From contig NZ_AUGX01000015.1 in the NCBI RefSeq assembly GCF_000422885.1, positions 1-64,000 on the forward strand: a stretch of 64,000 nucleotides of DNA, written 5' to 3'. Shown in pieces: positions 19,083-27,430 of this stretch (within the stretch, counting starts at the first letter, position 1; the number at the start of each line of letters is the position of its first letter). This DNA comes from Ottowia thiooxydans DSM 14619 (lineage in GTDB: Bacteria; Pseudomonadota; Gammaproteobacteria; Burkholderiales; Burkholderiaceae_C). The notes beneath the pieces are model-generated. The model had not been told where the DNA came from. It made no database searches and saw only the letters and a list, made by a program, of their open reading frames with translations. A program made the translations under genes and the position numbers.

Positions 19083-19390
19083 GTCAACGAGCCGAACTTG
19101 CCGCGCGCCGCGAGCAGCTTCTGCTTCGCTCGGCCCAGCTGCGCGAACAGCTGGCCCATCGTTCCAGCGTCATCCAGCCTGCGTTTCGTGCCGCTGACAA
19201 GGTGCGCGAAGGCGCGTCGTGGATGCAATCCAATCCTGCCCTGATCGCCGTAGTGGGGGCTGCTTTGCTGGGCGCCGCCGCTGCGCGGCCAAAGGCGATG
19301 GTTGGACTGGGTTTACGGGCTTGGTCGGGCTGGCAGATGTTTCAGCGTGTGCGTCCTGTGGCGAACGCATTCCTGCGCCAGTTTCTTTGA
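19079..19390 (+). CDS. YqjK-like small protein
   Basis: 103 aa. It has a basic and acidic N-terminal helix (AARREQLLLRSAQLREQLAH), a hydrophobic segment near residues 57-70 (LIAVVGAALLGAAAA) and a short C-terminal part (GWQMFQRVRPVANAF). Its size, composition and position directly after a YqjE homologue, overlapping it by 4 bp, support the YqjK-like assignment. It probably acts with the previous two small proteins at the inner membrane. Confidence 0.82.
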   Translation: MSQRAELAARREQLLLRSAQLREQLAHRSSVIQPAFRAADKVREGASWMQSNPALIAVVGAALLGAAAARPKAMVGLGLRAWSGWQMFQRVRPVANAFLRQFL

Positions 19391-19399
19391 GAAATTCAT

Positions 19400-19876
19400 A
19401 TGGCTGAGGCCACCGCCTTGCCACGCTCCTACAAGATTCCGAAGTCTGTGTTGGTGGTGATCTATACCGCCTCGCTTGACATATTGCTGATTCGCCGAGC
19501 CGACACCTCAGACGCCTTTTGGCAATCGGTTACCGGGAGCAAAGACAGCGATCAAGACCCCTTTGCAGACACCGCCGTCCGGGAGGTGTTCGAGGAAACA
19601 GGCATCAATGCCCGTGATCCCTCTTGCCTGCTGCAAGATTGGGAACTTGAGAACGTTTACGAAATCTATCCTCGGTGGCGCCATCGTTATGCGCCGGGCA
19701 TTACCATGAACACCGAACATGTGTTTGGGCTACGTGTAGGAGCCGACACACCAGTGCAGCTCAATCCACGTGAGCATACGGATTGGATCTGGCTACCCTG
19801 GCAAGCCGCTGCCGATCGCTGTTTTTCCCCGTCCAATGCCGAGGCTTGCCTGCTGCTGCCCCGATTCGTTTCCTGA
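19400..19876 (+). CDS. nudB: NudB, dihydroneopterin triphosphate diphosphatase
   Basis: 158 aa Nudix hydrolase. NudB removes pyrophosphate from 7,8-dihydroneopterin triphosphate, the second step of folate synthesis. The Nudix region is TGSKDSDQDPFADTAVREVF (about 47-66) followed by EETG; the usual first Glu is replaced by Asp. NIRR-type start YKIPKSVLVVIYT, the EIYPRWRHRYAPG segment (about 90) and EHTDWIWLPW near the C-terminus fit NudB. The next gene but one is folE, which makes this enzyme's substrate. Confidence 0.9.
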   Translation: MAEATALPRSYKIPKSVLVVIYTASLDILLIRRADTSDAFWQSVTGSKDSDQDPFADTAVREVFEETGINARDPSCLLQDWELENVYEIYPRWRHRYAPGITMNTEHVFGLRVGADTPVQLNPREHTDWIWLPWQAAADRCFSPSNAEACLLLPRFVS

Positions 19877-19882
19877 TCGCTC

Positions 19883-20656
19883 ATGTCCGCCTCTGCTGAT
19901 TCCACCGAACACGACGACGGGGTGCTGCGCGTCGCCACCTACAACATTCATAAGGGCGTGCAGGGCATTGGGCCCACCAGGCGGCTGGAAATCCATAACC
20001 TCGCATTGGCCGTGGATACGCTGGATGCAGATATCGTTTGCCTGCAGGAAGTTCGCATGGTGAACCGCAGGGAGGCTGATTTTTTCTCTCTCTGGCCGCA
20101 GGTGCCCCAAGCGGAGTTTCTGGCGCCGGAAGGTTACGAGGCGGTTTACTCTACCAATGCCGTGACCAAGCATGGAGAGCACGGCAACGCCTTGCTTTCA
20201 CGCTGGCCGATCATCAAACACTGTCATGAAGACATGTCTGACCATCGTTTCGAGCAGCGCGGCCTCCTGCACGTGGAGATTCTGATCGGTGAAGTCCCTC
20301 TTCATGCCATCGTGGTCCACTTCGGGCTGATTCCGGCCAGCCGTTTGCGGCAGACGGCTCAGCTGCAGCGCTACATTGCTCGCGAAGTTCCAATCGATGC
20401 GCCTGTGATCGTCGCAGGAGATTTCAACGATTGGGGGACGCAGGTTAAAAAACTGCTCCGCGCCGAGGCGCTGCATTCGTTTGAAGGGCCCCGTACCTTC
20501 ACCTATCCCTCCCGTTTGCCGGTGGTGCAGCTTGACCATATTTACGCGCGTGGTATGGAGCCGCTTGGCCTCGCCGCGCCGCGCGGGCGCGCGTGGAGTC
20601 GGATGTCGGACCACCTGCCGCTGATTGCTGAGTTCAGGATGCGCGCAGGGGCCTGA
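19883..20656 (+). CDS. endonuclease/exonuclease/phosphatase (EEP) family protein
   Basis: 257 aa, predicted cytosolic. Motifs of the DNase I-like EEP fold are present: VATYNIHKG (about 14-22), DIVCLQEVR (about 50-58, catalytic Glu), the FNDWG segment after VIVAGD (about 175-184), QLDHIYARG, and the terminal SDHLPLIAEF (Asp-His). Family members hydrolyse phosphodiesters in DNA or lipids, so the substrate is uncertain. It starts 6 bp after nudB and is presumably co-transcribed with it. Confidence 0.9.
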   Translation: MSASADSTEHDDGVLRVATYNIHKGVQGIGPTRRLEIHNLALAVDTLDADIVCLQEVRMVNRREADFFSLWPQVPQAEFLAPEGYEAVYSTNAVTKHGEHGNALLSRWPIIKHCHEDMSDHRFEQRGLLHVEILIGEVPLHAIVVHFGLIPASRLRQTAQLQRYIAREVPIDAPVIVAGDFNDWGTQVKKLLRAEALHSFEGPRTFTYPSRLPVVQLDHIYARGMEPLGLAAPRGRAWSRMSDHLPLIAEFRMRAGA

Positions 20657-20660
20657 GAAC

Positions 20661-20716
20661 GTGTTCCCGATCTTTTCGGGCCTCGAATGCCCGGCGCCCG
20701 AAAAGATCCGGAACAC
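20661..20716 (+). terminator. long inverted repeat between EEP gene and folE
   Basis: A 21 bp arm (20661-20681, GTGTTCCCGATCTTTTCGGG then C) pairs with 20696-20716 with one mismatch around a 14-nt loop, and the 3' side continues TTTCTTGG. It could terminate the nudB-EEP transcript or attenuate folE. Because the frame upstream of folE runs through it, it also argues against a folE start at 20687. Confidence 0.6.
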
Positions 20717-20752
20717 TTTCTTGGAAGGCAAGGCTTTAGCAGCGCTGTTACC

Positions 20753-21496
20753 ATGCTGGCAGACATGAAATCCCTGCCTGAACTCTCATCCGCCAGCGAG
20801 GTGGCTTCCGACGATGTCGGTACTCCCGTTTCGGTCAAGATCCGTGAACGCCTGAAGGAAGCGCGCCGCCGGTTCAACGCCAATGACAATATTGCCGAAT
20901 TCATCAAGCCGGGGGAGCTGGAGCTTCTTCTGGACGAGGTGCAGGACAAGATGCAAGGCGTGCTCGACAGCATGGTGATCGACACCGCTACGGATCACAA
21001 TACAGCCAACACCGCGCGTCGGGTGGCCAAGATGTATATCAACGAGGTGTTCAGTGGGCGCTACATCAAGGGGCCCACGATCACCGAGTTCCCGAATGCG
21101 GAACGCTTGAACGAGTTGATGATTGTGGGCCCGATCACTGTGCGTTCTGCCTGTAGCCACCATTTTTGTCCGGTCATGGGCAAGTTGTGGATAGGCGTGA
21201 TGCCCAACGAGCGCACCAATGTCATTGGCCTTTCTAAATATGCCCGTTTAGCTGAATGGATCATGGGCCGGCCGCAGATTCAGGAAGAAGCTGTGGTCCA
21301 GCTGGCCGATCTGATCCAGGAAAAGACGAAACCTGATGGCCTGGCCTTGGTCATGGAAGCCACGCACTACTGCATGGCATGGCGGGGTGTGAAGGACATG
21401 GACAGCAAGATGATCAATTCGGTCATGCGCGGCGTGTTCCTCAAGGATGTGAACCTGCGGCGCGAATTTCTCGCACTCATTCCACGTGCACGCTGA
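20753..21496 (+). CDS. folE: GTP cyclohydrolase I
   Basis: 247 aa from ATG 20753 (or 243 aa from ATG 20765); the longer frame from 20687 begins inside a hairpin and is unlikely. The enzyme converts GTP to 7,8-dihydroneopterin triphosphate. The zinc and active-site block VRSACSHHFCPVMGKLWIGV (about 128-147) and TDHNTANTARRVAKMYINEV (about 78-97) are clear. The C-terminal block THYCMAWRGVKDMDSKMINS differs from the common HxCMxxRGVRK form, so this is a divergent subfamily. Together with nudB it covers the first two pterin steps. Confidence 0.93.
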   Translation: MLADMKSLPELSSASEVASDDVGTPVSVKIRERLKEARRRFNANDNIAEFIKPGELELLLDEVQDKMQGVLDSMVIDTATDHNTANTARRVAKMYINEVFSGRYIKGPTITEFPNAERLNELMIVGPITVRSACSHHFCPVMGKLWIGVMPNERTNVIGLSKYARLAEWIMGRPQIQEEAVVQLADLIQEKTKPDGLALVMEATHYCMAWRGVKDMDSKMINSVMRGVFLKDVNLRREFLALIPRAR

Positions 21497-21511
21497 ACTC
21501 AGGATTAAATA

Positions 21512-21934
21512 ATGCTTGTCCGATTGCTCTACGCCAGCCGCGCCGTCGACACCACTCCGGCCGCCATTGATGCGATATGCGCCAGTGCGCAGCAGCACAA
21601 CGCTGAACAGGGCGTTACTGGTGTGCTGGTGTACGGCGGTGGGATCTTCATGCAGGTGCTGGAAGGTGGCCGCCAGATCGTCAGCGACCTTTATGGCGTG
21701 ATCCAGCGGGATGCGCGCCACAAGGAGGTCGTGCTGCTCCATTATGAAGAGATCACAGAGCGGCGTTTTGGAGGCTGGACGATGGGAATGGTCAACACCA
21801 GCCGCATCAATCCGAGCACGCTGCTTAAATACAGCGAGCAGGCCGAACTGAATCCCTATTTGGTCACAGGTAAGGTTTCAATGGCTCTGATTGACGAACT
21901 GATGGCGACTGCGAGCGTGGTCGGGCGCCCCTGA
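21512..21934 (+). CDS. BLUF-domain blue-light photoreceptor
   Basis: 140 aa, a stand-alone BLUF domain that binds FAD. Residues equivalent to those needed for the photocycle are present: Tyr7 (RLLYASR), Asn30, Gln48 (FMQVLEGG) and Trp90/Met92 (WTMGM). The C-terminal 40 residues form the usual helical cap. There is no output domain, so it must signal by protein contact. It lies 15 bp after folE on the same strand, so co-expression with the pterin/folate genes is likely. Confidence 0.93.
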   Translation: MLVRLLYASRAVDTTPAAIDAICASAQQHNAEQGVTGVLVYGGGIFMQVLEGGRQIVSDLYGVIQRDARHKEVVLLHYEEITERRFGGWTMGMVNTSRINPSTLLKYSEQAELNPYLVTGKVSMALIDELMATASVVGRP

Positions 21935-22026
21935 TAGAGCGCTTCTGATCGAGCGGTAAAGAACCCACGCTCGCTAAGTGTGACGTGTTCTTAGTGGCGC
22001 GGGGGCGAATTTGGTGTGAGCACGCC

Positions 22027-23688
22027 CTAGTCACCCACAGGCGCTTCAGGGCGTGCGAGGCCAGCCAGCGCCTCTCCCTCGGTCCTGTACAAATGCAGCA
22101 AAGGGCTCTCGGTCAGGGCTCCTGCTGCGGTCAACACTTTTTCTGCTGGTAGCTTCAATCCGCTGATATGCAGGGCTATGCCATGGCCTTGCAGCATTCT
22201 CAGCAAGCGCGTGAACACCTCTGCACCCGTGGCGTCGATGCGGTTGATGGGCTGCGCAAAAAGGTACACGTGCCGGGTGTCCCGGTGATCTGCCAAGTAC
22301 TCGACGAGCGTGCGTTCAAACTGGCTGGCCGCGGCGAAGTCGAGCGGGGCATCCATGCGCAGTGCATACGTATGAGATGCCAGTGGAGGAAGGTTCCATA
22401 GATGGCGGTCGCGCAGGCTGCCATCAGGATGCAGACCGACTTCAATGATGCGTGGATGCAAATGCTGGTAGAGAAACAGCGAAAGCATCATCAGCACGCC
22501 CGCCAGCACGCCCCAATACAACGCCGGGGCCGCCAGGATCGTCACCACGAAGGTTACGGCGGCAATCAGTGCCTCAACGCGTGAGATGCGCCACAGCCTT
22601 TTGAATTCGCTGGGTTTGAGCAGTCCAACCACCGCCGCCACCACAATGGCCGCCAGCACGGGTTGCGGTACATAGCGCAGTACCGGAGTGAAGGTCAGCA
22701 GAGCGATCAGCACCACCACCACCGAAAATACCGTGGCCCAGCCTGATTGGGCGCCCGCGTACAGGTTGAGTGCCGAGCGGGAAAACGAAGAGCTGGTGGG
22801 GAAGGCGCCTGAAAGGCCTGAAACAATCTTGCCCACCCCCTGGCCGATTAAATCCTGGTCTTGGTCCCAGCGGGTATTCTTGCGCTCGCTATCCACCTTC
22901 GCACTGGAGGCGGTTTCAAGAAAACTCACCAGCGTGATCACCAGTACTGGCATGACCAGTTGTCCCATGGTGGCCCAACCAGGCCAACCTGGCAGGTAGA
23001 GCTCCGGCAAGCCCTGTGGCAGCTCGCCCACCACCTTGCCGCCCGAACCCTCGAAACCGCTCAGCCAACTCACGCCGGCTGCCGCGAGCACCACCACCAG
23101 CACGGTAGGGAAGGTGGGCCGCCAACGCCGTGCGCCCATCAGCAATGCGAGTGCGATCACTCCATAAATGGCGGAAATGCCATGCCAGTCGGACAACTGT
23201 GTCCACCCACCCTGAAGGCCTAACAAGGCGGGGAGCTGGGAGGCGATGATCAAAACTGCCGCGGCCTGTGTAAAGGCCATTAGTACAGGAGCGTTCACTA
23301 CGTTGAGCAGCCACCCGAAACGGGCGAAACCCAGCACCATCTGCATCGCTCCAGACAGCAGCGCCAGCCATACCGCCAGCTCGACCCATTGCGCGCTTCC
23401 CGGCTCTGCCATCCCAATGAGCGATGCATGAATGAGCAGTGCGCTTAACGCGGTAGGACCTACCGACAATCGCGCTGATGCCGAAAACAGCACGGCAAAG
23501 AGCGCCGGTAGCATGGATGCATAAATTCCCGTGACCAGCGGCATCCCCGCCAGAGCGGCATACGCCACACCCTGCGGGATCACCATCAGCCCGACGGTGA
23601 GGCCGGCCATGGCTTCACCCCGCAGCATCTCGGTATTAGGACGCGGCCAGCTCAGGGCTGGGATCAGACGGGACCAGGAAATGCGCAT
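22027..23688 (-). CDS. SulP-family anion transporter with STAS domain (first of two)
   Basis: 553 aa. About 11-12 transmembrane segments (30-410) are followed by a cytosolic STAS domain (about 435-545; INRIDATGAEVFTRLLRML is the conserved STAS helix region). The SulP signature is AGLTVGLMVIPQGVAYAALAG (28-48), with GAFPTSSSFSRSALN near residue 292. SulP proteins carry sulfate, bicarbonate, dicarboxylates or other anions; the substrate is unresolved. It is convergent with the BLUF gene. A second SulP is encoded at 44043-45764. Confidence 0.93.
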   Translation of the reverse strand: MRISWSRLIPALSWPRPNTEMLRGEAMAGLTVGLMVIPQGVAYAALAGMPLVTGIYASMLPALFAVLFSASARLSVGPTALSALLIHASLIGMAEPGSAQWVELAVWLALLSGAMQMVLGFARFGWLLNVVNAPVLMAFTQAAAVLIIASQLPALLGLQGGWTQLSDWHGISAIYGVIALALLMGARRWRPTFPTVLVVVLAAAGVSWLSGFEGSGGKVVGELPQGLPELYLPGWPGWATMGQLVMPVLVITLVSFLETASSAKVDSERKNTRWDQDQDLIGQGVGKIVSGLSGAFPTSSSFSRSALNLYAGAQSGWATVFSVVVVLIALLTFTPVLRYVPQPVLAAIVVAAVVGLLKPSEFKRLWRISRVEALIAAVTFVVTILAAPALYWGVLAGVLMMLSLFLYQHLHPRIIEVGLHPDGSLRDRHLWNLPPLASHTYALRMDAPLDFAAASQFERTLVEYLADHRDTRHVYLFAQPINRIDATGAEVFTRLLRMLQGHGIALHISGLKLPAEKVLTAAGALTESPLLHLYRTEGEALAGLARPEAPVGD

Positions 23689-23755
23689 GCCGCTATGCTA
23701 CGCCAGACGGCCGGACATATCTCTGGATTGTGAAAAGGCTCCAAGCGTGGTTAAA

Positions 23756-23790
23756 AGAAAAATCCCCGGTAGCCTTGAGGCCCCGGGGAT
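23756..23790 (-). terminator. intrinsic terminator for the BON lipoprotein gene
   Basis: Read on the minus strand, ATCCCCGG (from 23790) pairs with CCGGGGAT (to 23762) and is followed by TTTTCTTTT, a classic rho-independent terminator about 45 bp after the BON stop. A second perfect hairpin, AGGGCTGA (23805-23812) / TCAGCCCT (23817-23824), lies between it and the stop codon. Confidence 0.85.
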
Positions 23791-23831
23791 GGTTAGACGT
23801 GTCGAGGGCTGAAGAATCAGCCCTGATTCTT

Positions 23832-24143
23832 TTAACGAACGGCCAGGTTATTGCGAACGCTTTTGACGCCGTTCACACCACGTGCAATTTCAGAGGCTTT
23901 GGATTTTTCTTCAGCGCTCTTGGCAAAGCCTGCCAGTGAAACCTCACCATTCAAGGTCTGCACGTTGATGGCGCCAGCATCTACCGTTTTGTCGGAAACG
24001 AATTTGGCTTTCACGGCGGTGGTAATAGATGCGTCGTCCACATAGGCTCCCACCGTTTCCTGACCGCGGAAGACGGAGCAACCAGTGGCTACCAAGGTAA
24101 GGCCAGTCATGGCCGCAATGACGACTGTGCGAAGTGTTTTCAT
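23832..24143 (-). CDS. BON-domain lipoprotein
   Basis: 103 aa. A signal peptide ends at a lipobox cysteine (LVATGC, Cys22). The mature protein is a single BON domain: DDASITTAVKAKFVSDKTVD, then INVQTLNGEVSLAGFAKSAE and the terminal VNGVKSVRNNLAVR. OsmY- and DolP-like BON proteins act at the envelope, often in osmotic or outer-membrane stress. It is followed by two hairpins including a strong terminator. The upstream neighbour, 56 bp away on the same strand, is a DUF883-like gene. Confidence 0.93.
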   Translation of the reverse strand: MKTLRTVVIAAMTGLTLVATGCSVFRGQETVGAYVDDASITTAVKAKFVSDKTVDAGAINVQTLNGEVSLAGFAKSAEEKSKASEIARGVNGVKSVRNNLAVR

Positions 24144-24199
24144 GGTGAATGTCCTGTTGTTGTATTAGATGCGCGCGTGTCTGGTGTTCCGCGAACGCT

Positions 24200-24583
24200 T
24201 TACTTGCGGCGGCGACCCAGCAGCATGGCAACGACGGCTCCAGCCGCCGCCGCGATAGCCATGGACTTCATCGGCTGCTCAGCGACATAAGCACTCGTCT
24301 TGTGAGCGACATCATTGAATTTTTCCCGCGCTTGAGCGGTTGTATCGGAAGCCGCTGCTTTGCCCTGTTCGGCCATAACCTGCACACGAGCCGAAATGGC
24401 GTCGATCGCGGGTTTGATGTCGTCACGCAGGCTACGGACTTTGGCATCCGCCTTGTCCAACGCTTCGTTGGCGAACGATCGCGCGGAATCCACAGTGCTC
24501 TCTGCTTTATCTGCCAGTGTGTCAGTCGCGGTGTTTGCGGTGTCGGCCAGTTTGTCTATCGAGCTGATGTTTCTATTGCCCAT
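24200..24583 (-). CDS. DUF883/YqjD-like membrane-anchored helical protein
   Basis: 127 aa, with a long amphipathic, Ala/Asp/Lys-rich helix (about 10-95), then SAYVAEQPMKSMAIAAAAGA and a final GRRRK: a C-terminal anchor like that of YqjD. It is a distant paralogue of the gene at 18344-18664. Position next to a BON lipoprotein and a sensor kinase suggests a role in an envelope or osmotic stress response, by inference only. Confidence 0.85.
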   Translation of the reverse strand: MGNRNISSIDKLADTANTATDTLADKAESTVDSARSFANEALDKADAKVRSLRDDIKPAIDAISARVQVMAEQGKAAASDTTAQAREKFNDVAHKTSAYVAEQPMKSMAIAAAAGAVVAMLLGRRRK

Positions 24584-24699
24584 GTCGAATTCCTTTGGTG
24601 ATCCAGCGAAGTCAAGATTCGCAATCGGGGTAAGAGGCGTGGGCCTGTACTGCTCCGGTTGCTTGGTACTTAGCTTACGTGATGCCCCGGCGGATGCGA

Positions 24700-26199
24700 T
24701 CAGCCGGGTGCGCTGCCGGATGTCGGTGGTTTGATGCCCGGCGCGTAGGAATTCGCTGACATGGCGCCCGAAGCGGAGGCCAGCTCACTTTGAACCCGGG
24801 CCTGATGTCTGGGCACCGTACCCGTGATTCGGGTCCCACGACCGGAGCCAGAGTTGATGTCCAGCCTGCCTCCACCACCTTCCACGCGGTGACGCATACC
24901 CACGAGCCCATGGGAAGACTGTGGCAACACGCTGGGGTCGAAGCCGCGGCCGTCGTCGACGATGGAAACCTCCGCGTGATAGACGTAGTTTTTAAGCGAT
25001 ACCCTGATGCTGCGAGCCTCGGCGTACTTGCCGATATTGGTCAGCGCCTCCTGCACAGTGCGATAAATCGTCAATTCAGCGGCGGGGTCGAGATCCACCG
25101 GCTCCAGGGCCGTTTCTACGGGGATGCCGGAACGTTCGGAGAATTCGCGCGAGAGAATCTCCAGGGAGGCCACCAGCCCCAGATTGGACAGCGAGGATGG
25201 GCGCAGGTCTTCGATGATGCGTCGCTTGAGCGCAATGCCCTGATTCAGCGTTTCGGTCAGGTGTTGCAACCGTTCGCCAAATTCTGGTGTGTCTTTGGGT
25301 AGCCGTGATTTCAGGCGAGCCACATCAAGCTTGGCGGCGGTTAGCAAAGCGCCCAGTTCGTCGTGCAGCTCACGCGCCAAGTGCGCGCGTTCGTCTTCCA
25401 CCGCTTGCTGGAGATGTGTGGCCAGCTCACCCAGCCGCTTGGTTCGTTCACGCACCTGGGATTCGAGGGCATCGCGCTCGGCCTCCAAGGCGCGCTGATG
25501 AGCTTCACTCTCCCGATGGAGTGCACGGGTCTGCCGGACATGCAAAAAGAAGGCTACGAGCGCCGCGAACACGCCCAGCGCCATACCAAAACGAGAGACA
25601 TTCAGCAGGTTTCTGAGTTCCAGCCGTTTCTGTTCTATGAAGGTCTCACTCTGGGCGAGCAGGGCGTCGCTCTGTGCGCGAAACGCTGCCATTTGTTCGA
25701 GCCCGACGTTGCTGCTAACGACGAAGTCAACTACTTCCGGACGGTTGTCTTCTCGCATACGCACCGTGAGCGCCATCTCGGCCATTTTTTGCGACATGAA
25801 GCCGCGAAAGCTCATGATTCTGTCGGTGTCGAAGAGCGCACTGGTGTGTTGGGTGTCCAGCATTCTTCTCAGGCGGGTAATGTCCGCCAGTGCGCTATCG
25901 TAGGGCTCCAGGTACCGGCGGTCACCTGTCAAGATGAAGCCTCGTTGGCCAGATTCTGCTTCGCTCAGCGCGCGGACCAATGAGTTGATGGTCCAGCGGA
26001 CTTGGTGGGCATTCTGGATCTCGCCCATGACTTCGTTTGTTTTTCGATGTGTGGTTTCATTGACAAACCAGACCAGAACTGCACACAGAGCAGCGAAGAT
26101 CCATATCGCTGTCAAGTTGCGTACGGAATGACGTTTCGATGCCGGGGATGCAGATATAGGCTGGGCTGTGACGCCTGGCGAACTAGAATTGGTGTTCAT
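24700..26199 (-). CDS. CHASE3-type sensor histidine kinase (NarX-like HisKA_3)
   Basis: 499 aa. One transmembrane segment at about 30-46, a periplasmic CHASE3 sensor domain (about 50-198; AESGQRGFILTGDRRYLEPY is the signature), a second segment (about 203-220), a coiled coil (225-270), the HisKA_3 box RAHLARELHDELGALLTAAK with His279, and a HATPase domain (N box EALTNIGKYA; G boxes DDGRGFDP and HGLVGMRHRV). Divergent from the response regulator gene with only 38 bp between start codons, so the pair is cognate and probably co-regulated. Confidence 0.95.
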   Translation of the reverse strand: MNTNSSSPGVTAQPISASPASKRHSVRNLTAIWIFAALCAVLVWFVNETTHRKTNEVMGEIQNAHQVRWTINSLVRALSEAESGQRGFILTGDRRYLEPYDSALADITRLRRMLDTQHTSALFDTDRIMSFRGFMSQKMAEMALTVRMREDNRPEVVDFVVSSNVGLEQMAAFRAQSDALLAQSETFIEQKRLELRNLLNVSRFGMALGVFAALVAFFLHVRQTRALHRESEAHQRALEAERDALESQVRERTKRLGELATHLQQAVEDERAHLARELHDELGALLTAAKLDVARLKSRLPKDTPEFGERLQHLTETLNQGIALKRRIIEDLRPSSLSNLGLVASLEILSREFSERSGIPVETALEPVDLDPAAELTIYRTVQEALTNIGKYAEARSIRVSLKNYVYHAEVSIVDDGRGFDPSVLPQSSHGLVGMRHRVEGGGGRLDINSGSGRGTRITGTVPRHQARVQSELASASGAMSANSYAPGIKPPTSGSAPG

Positions 26200-26237
26200 T
26201 AGCGTGCAGTAGTCAATAAAACCCGGAAAGGTAAACC

Positions 26238-26870
26238 GTGATCAGAATCGGTATTGTGGACGACCACGCCATCGTGCGTTCCGGGCTCAAACAGTTCTTC
26301 TCCGAGCACGTAGATCTTCGTGTAGCAGGAGAGGCCAGCACCGGCCGTGAGGCCATCGACCTCGTGCGGACAACCGAGCTGGATGTGCTGGTCATGGATT
26401 TGTCCATGCCTGGTCAAAGTGGCATCGATGCGCTTGGCATGATCCGCGCCAAGGCGCCAGATGTGGGTGTTCTTATCCTCTCCGGTTATCCGGAAGAGCA
26501 TTACGCGATGAACCTGATCCGCCAGGGCGCCAGTGGCTATCTGAACAAGGAGTGCGAGCCTTCGGAGATCGTCGAGGCCATTCGTACCATCGCTTTGGGA
26601 AAGCGCTACATCACGGCGTCCGTGGCGGAATTGCTGGCGCAGCAACTCAATCGCAAAACGGATGCGCCTCCTCACGAGCAGTTGTCGGAGCGTGAATTCC
26701 AGGTGTTTCTCAAGCTGGCCAAAGGCGAAACCGCCGGCGATATCGCCGAATCCCTTTCGCTCAGCGTCAAAACCGTGAGCACTTATCGCACCCGCTTGAT
26801 GGAGAAAATGGGATTGAATTCCAATAGCGATCTGACCTACTACGCACTTAAAAATAAGCTGATCGATTGA
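26238..26870 (+). CDS. NarL/FixJ-type response regulator
   Basis: 210 aa. Receiver domain with Asp9/Asp10, phospho-acceptor Asp54 (VLVMDLSMPG) and Lys104, then a LuxR-type helix-turn-helix (about 146-200; LSEREFQVFLKLAKGETAGD, VKTVSTYRTRLMEKMGL). It is the likely partner of the divergently encoded CHASE3 kinase. The start follows GGAAAGG at a suitable distance. Confidence 0.95.
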   Translation: MIRIGIVDDHAIVRSGLKQFFSEHVDLRVAGEASTGREAIDLVRTTELDVLVMDLSMPGQSGIDALGMIRAKAPDVGVLILSGYPEEHYAMNLIRQGASGYLNKECEPSEIVEAIRTIALGKRYITASVAELLAQQLNRKTDAPPHEQLSEREFQVFLKLAKGETAGDIAESLSLSVKTVSTYRTRLMEKMGLNSNSDLTYYALKNKLID

Positions 26871-26973
26871 TCCAGCAGGAATGCCGCGGAGGTCGCCCTC
26901 TGCGGTGTCATGGGTGTCTTTGGGGCCCGGAGCGCGCTTTCGCCCGAGTTGCCTCTGGGCGAGAGCCGTCACT

Positions 26974-27345
26974 TCAGTTGACGCCGCCTAAACCCACGCA
27001 GAAGTCGATCAGCGAGTCGATGTCTGTGGATTTATCAAATACGGCATCAGCACCCAGGTGGTAGCACCGGTTGCGAATGTCAGGCGTAGCGTAATTGGTC
27101 AGCACAATGACCCGCTGCTGCGGATCACGGTTACGGCAGGCTTCTATCACCCCCAAGCCGCTGCCTTGCTTAAGGAAAAGGTCCACGATGACCACGTCCC
27201 ATTGGTCACGGTGATCCTGTAACCACTGCGCGCCGTGGTTTTCGGTTTCCGAAAATCCCACGGATTTCACCCCCGCCAACTCCTCAAGAGTACCTACTAA
27301 ATTCTCTCGTATGGTGGGGTTGTCTTCGACGATGTATGCGCGCAC
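26974..27345 (-). CDS. stand-alone receiver-domain response regulator
   Basis: 123 aa, a receiver domain only, with Glu7/Asp8, phospho-acceptor Asp55 (VVIVDLFLKQ), Thr83 and Lys105. There is no output domain. Such proteins act by binding kinases or other targets, or as phosphate sinks. It is convergent with the NarL-type regulator, and the 299 bp upstream region holds the operator-like repeats noted separately. It may tune the adjacent kinase/regulator pair (inference). Confidence 0.92.
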   Translation of the reverse strand: MRAYIVEDNPTIRENLVGTLEELAGVKSVGFSETENHGAQWLQDHRDQWDVVIVDLFLKQGSGLGVIEACRNRDPQQRVIVLTNYATPDIRNRCYHLGADAVFDKSTDIDSLIDFCVGLGGVN

Positions 27346-27430
27346 TGAATGCTACTTAACTACAAAAGGGGTTTGGAGAACTTTTGAAAGGTAAGATTTT
27401 GAAAGTTGGTGAAAATAAAACCTAATGAAC

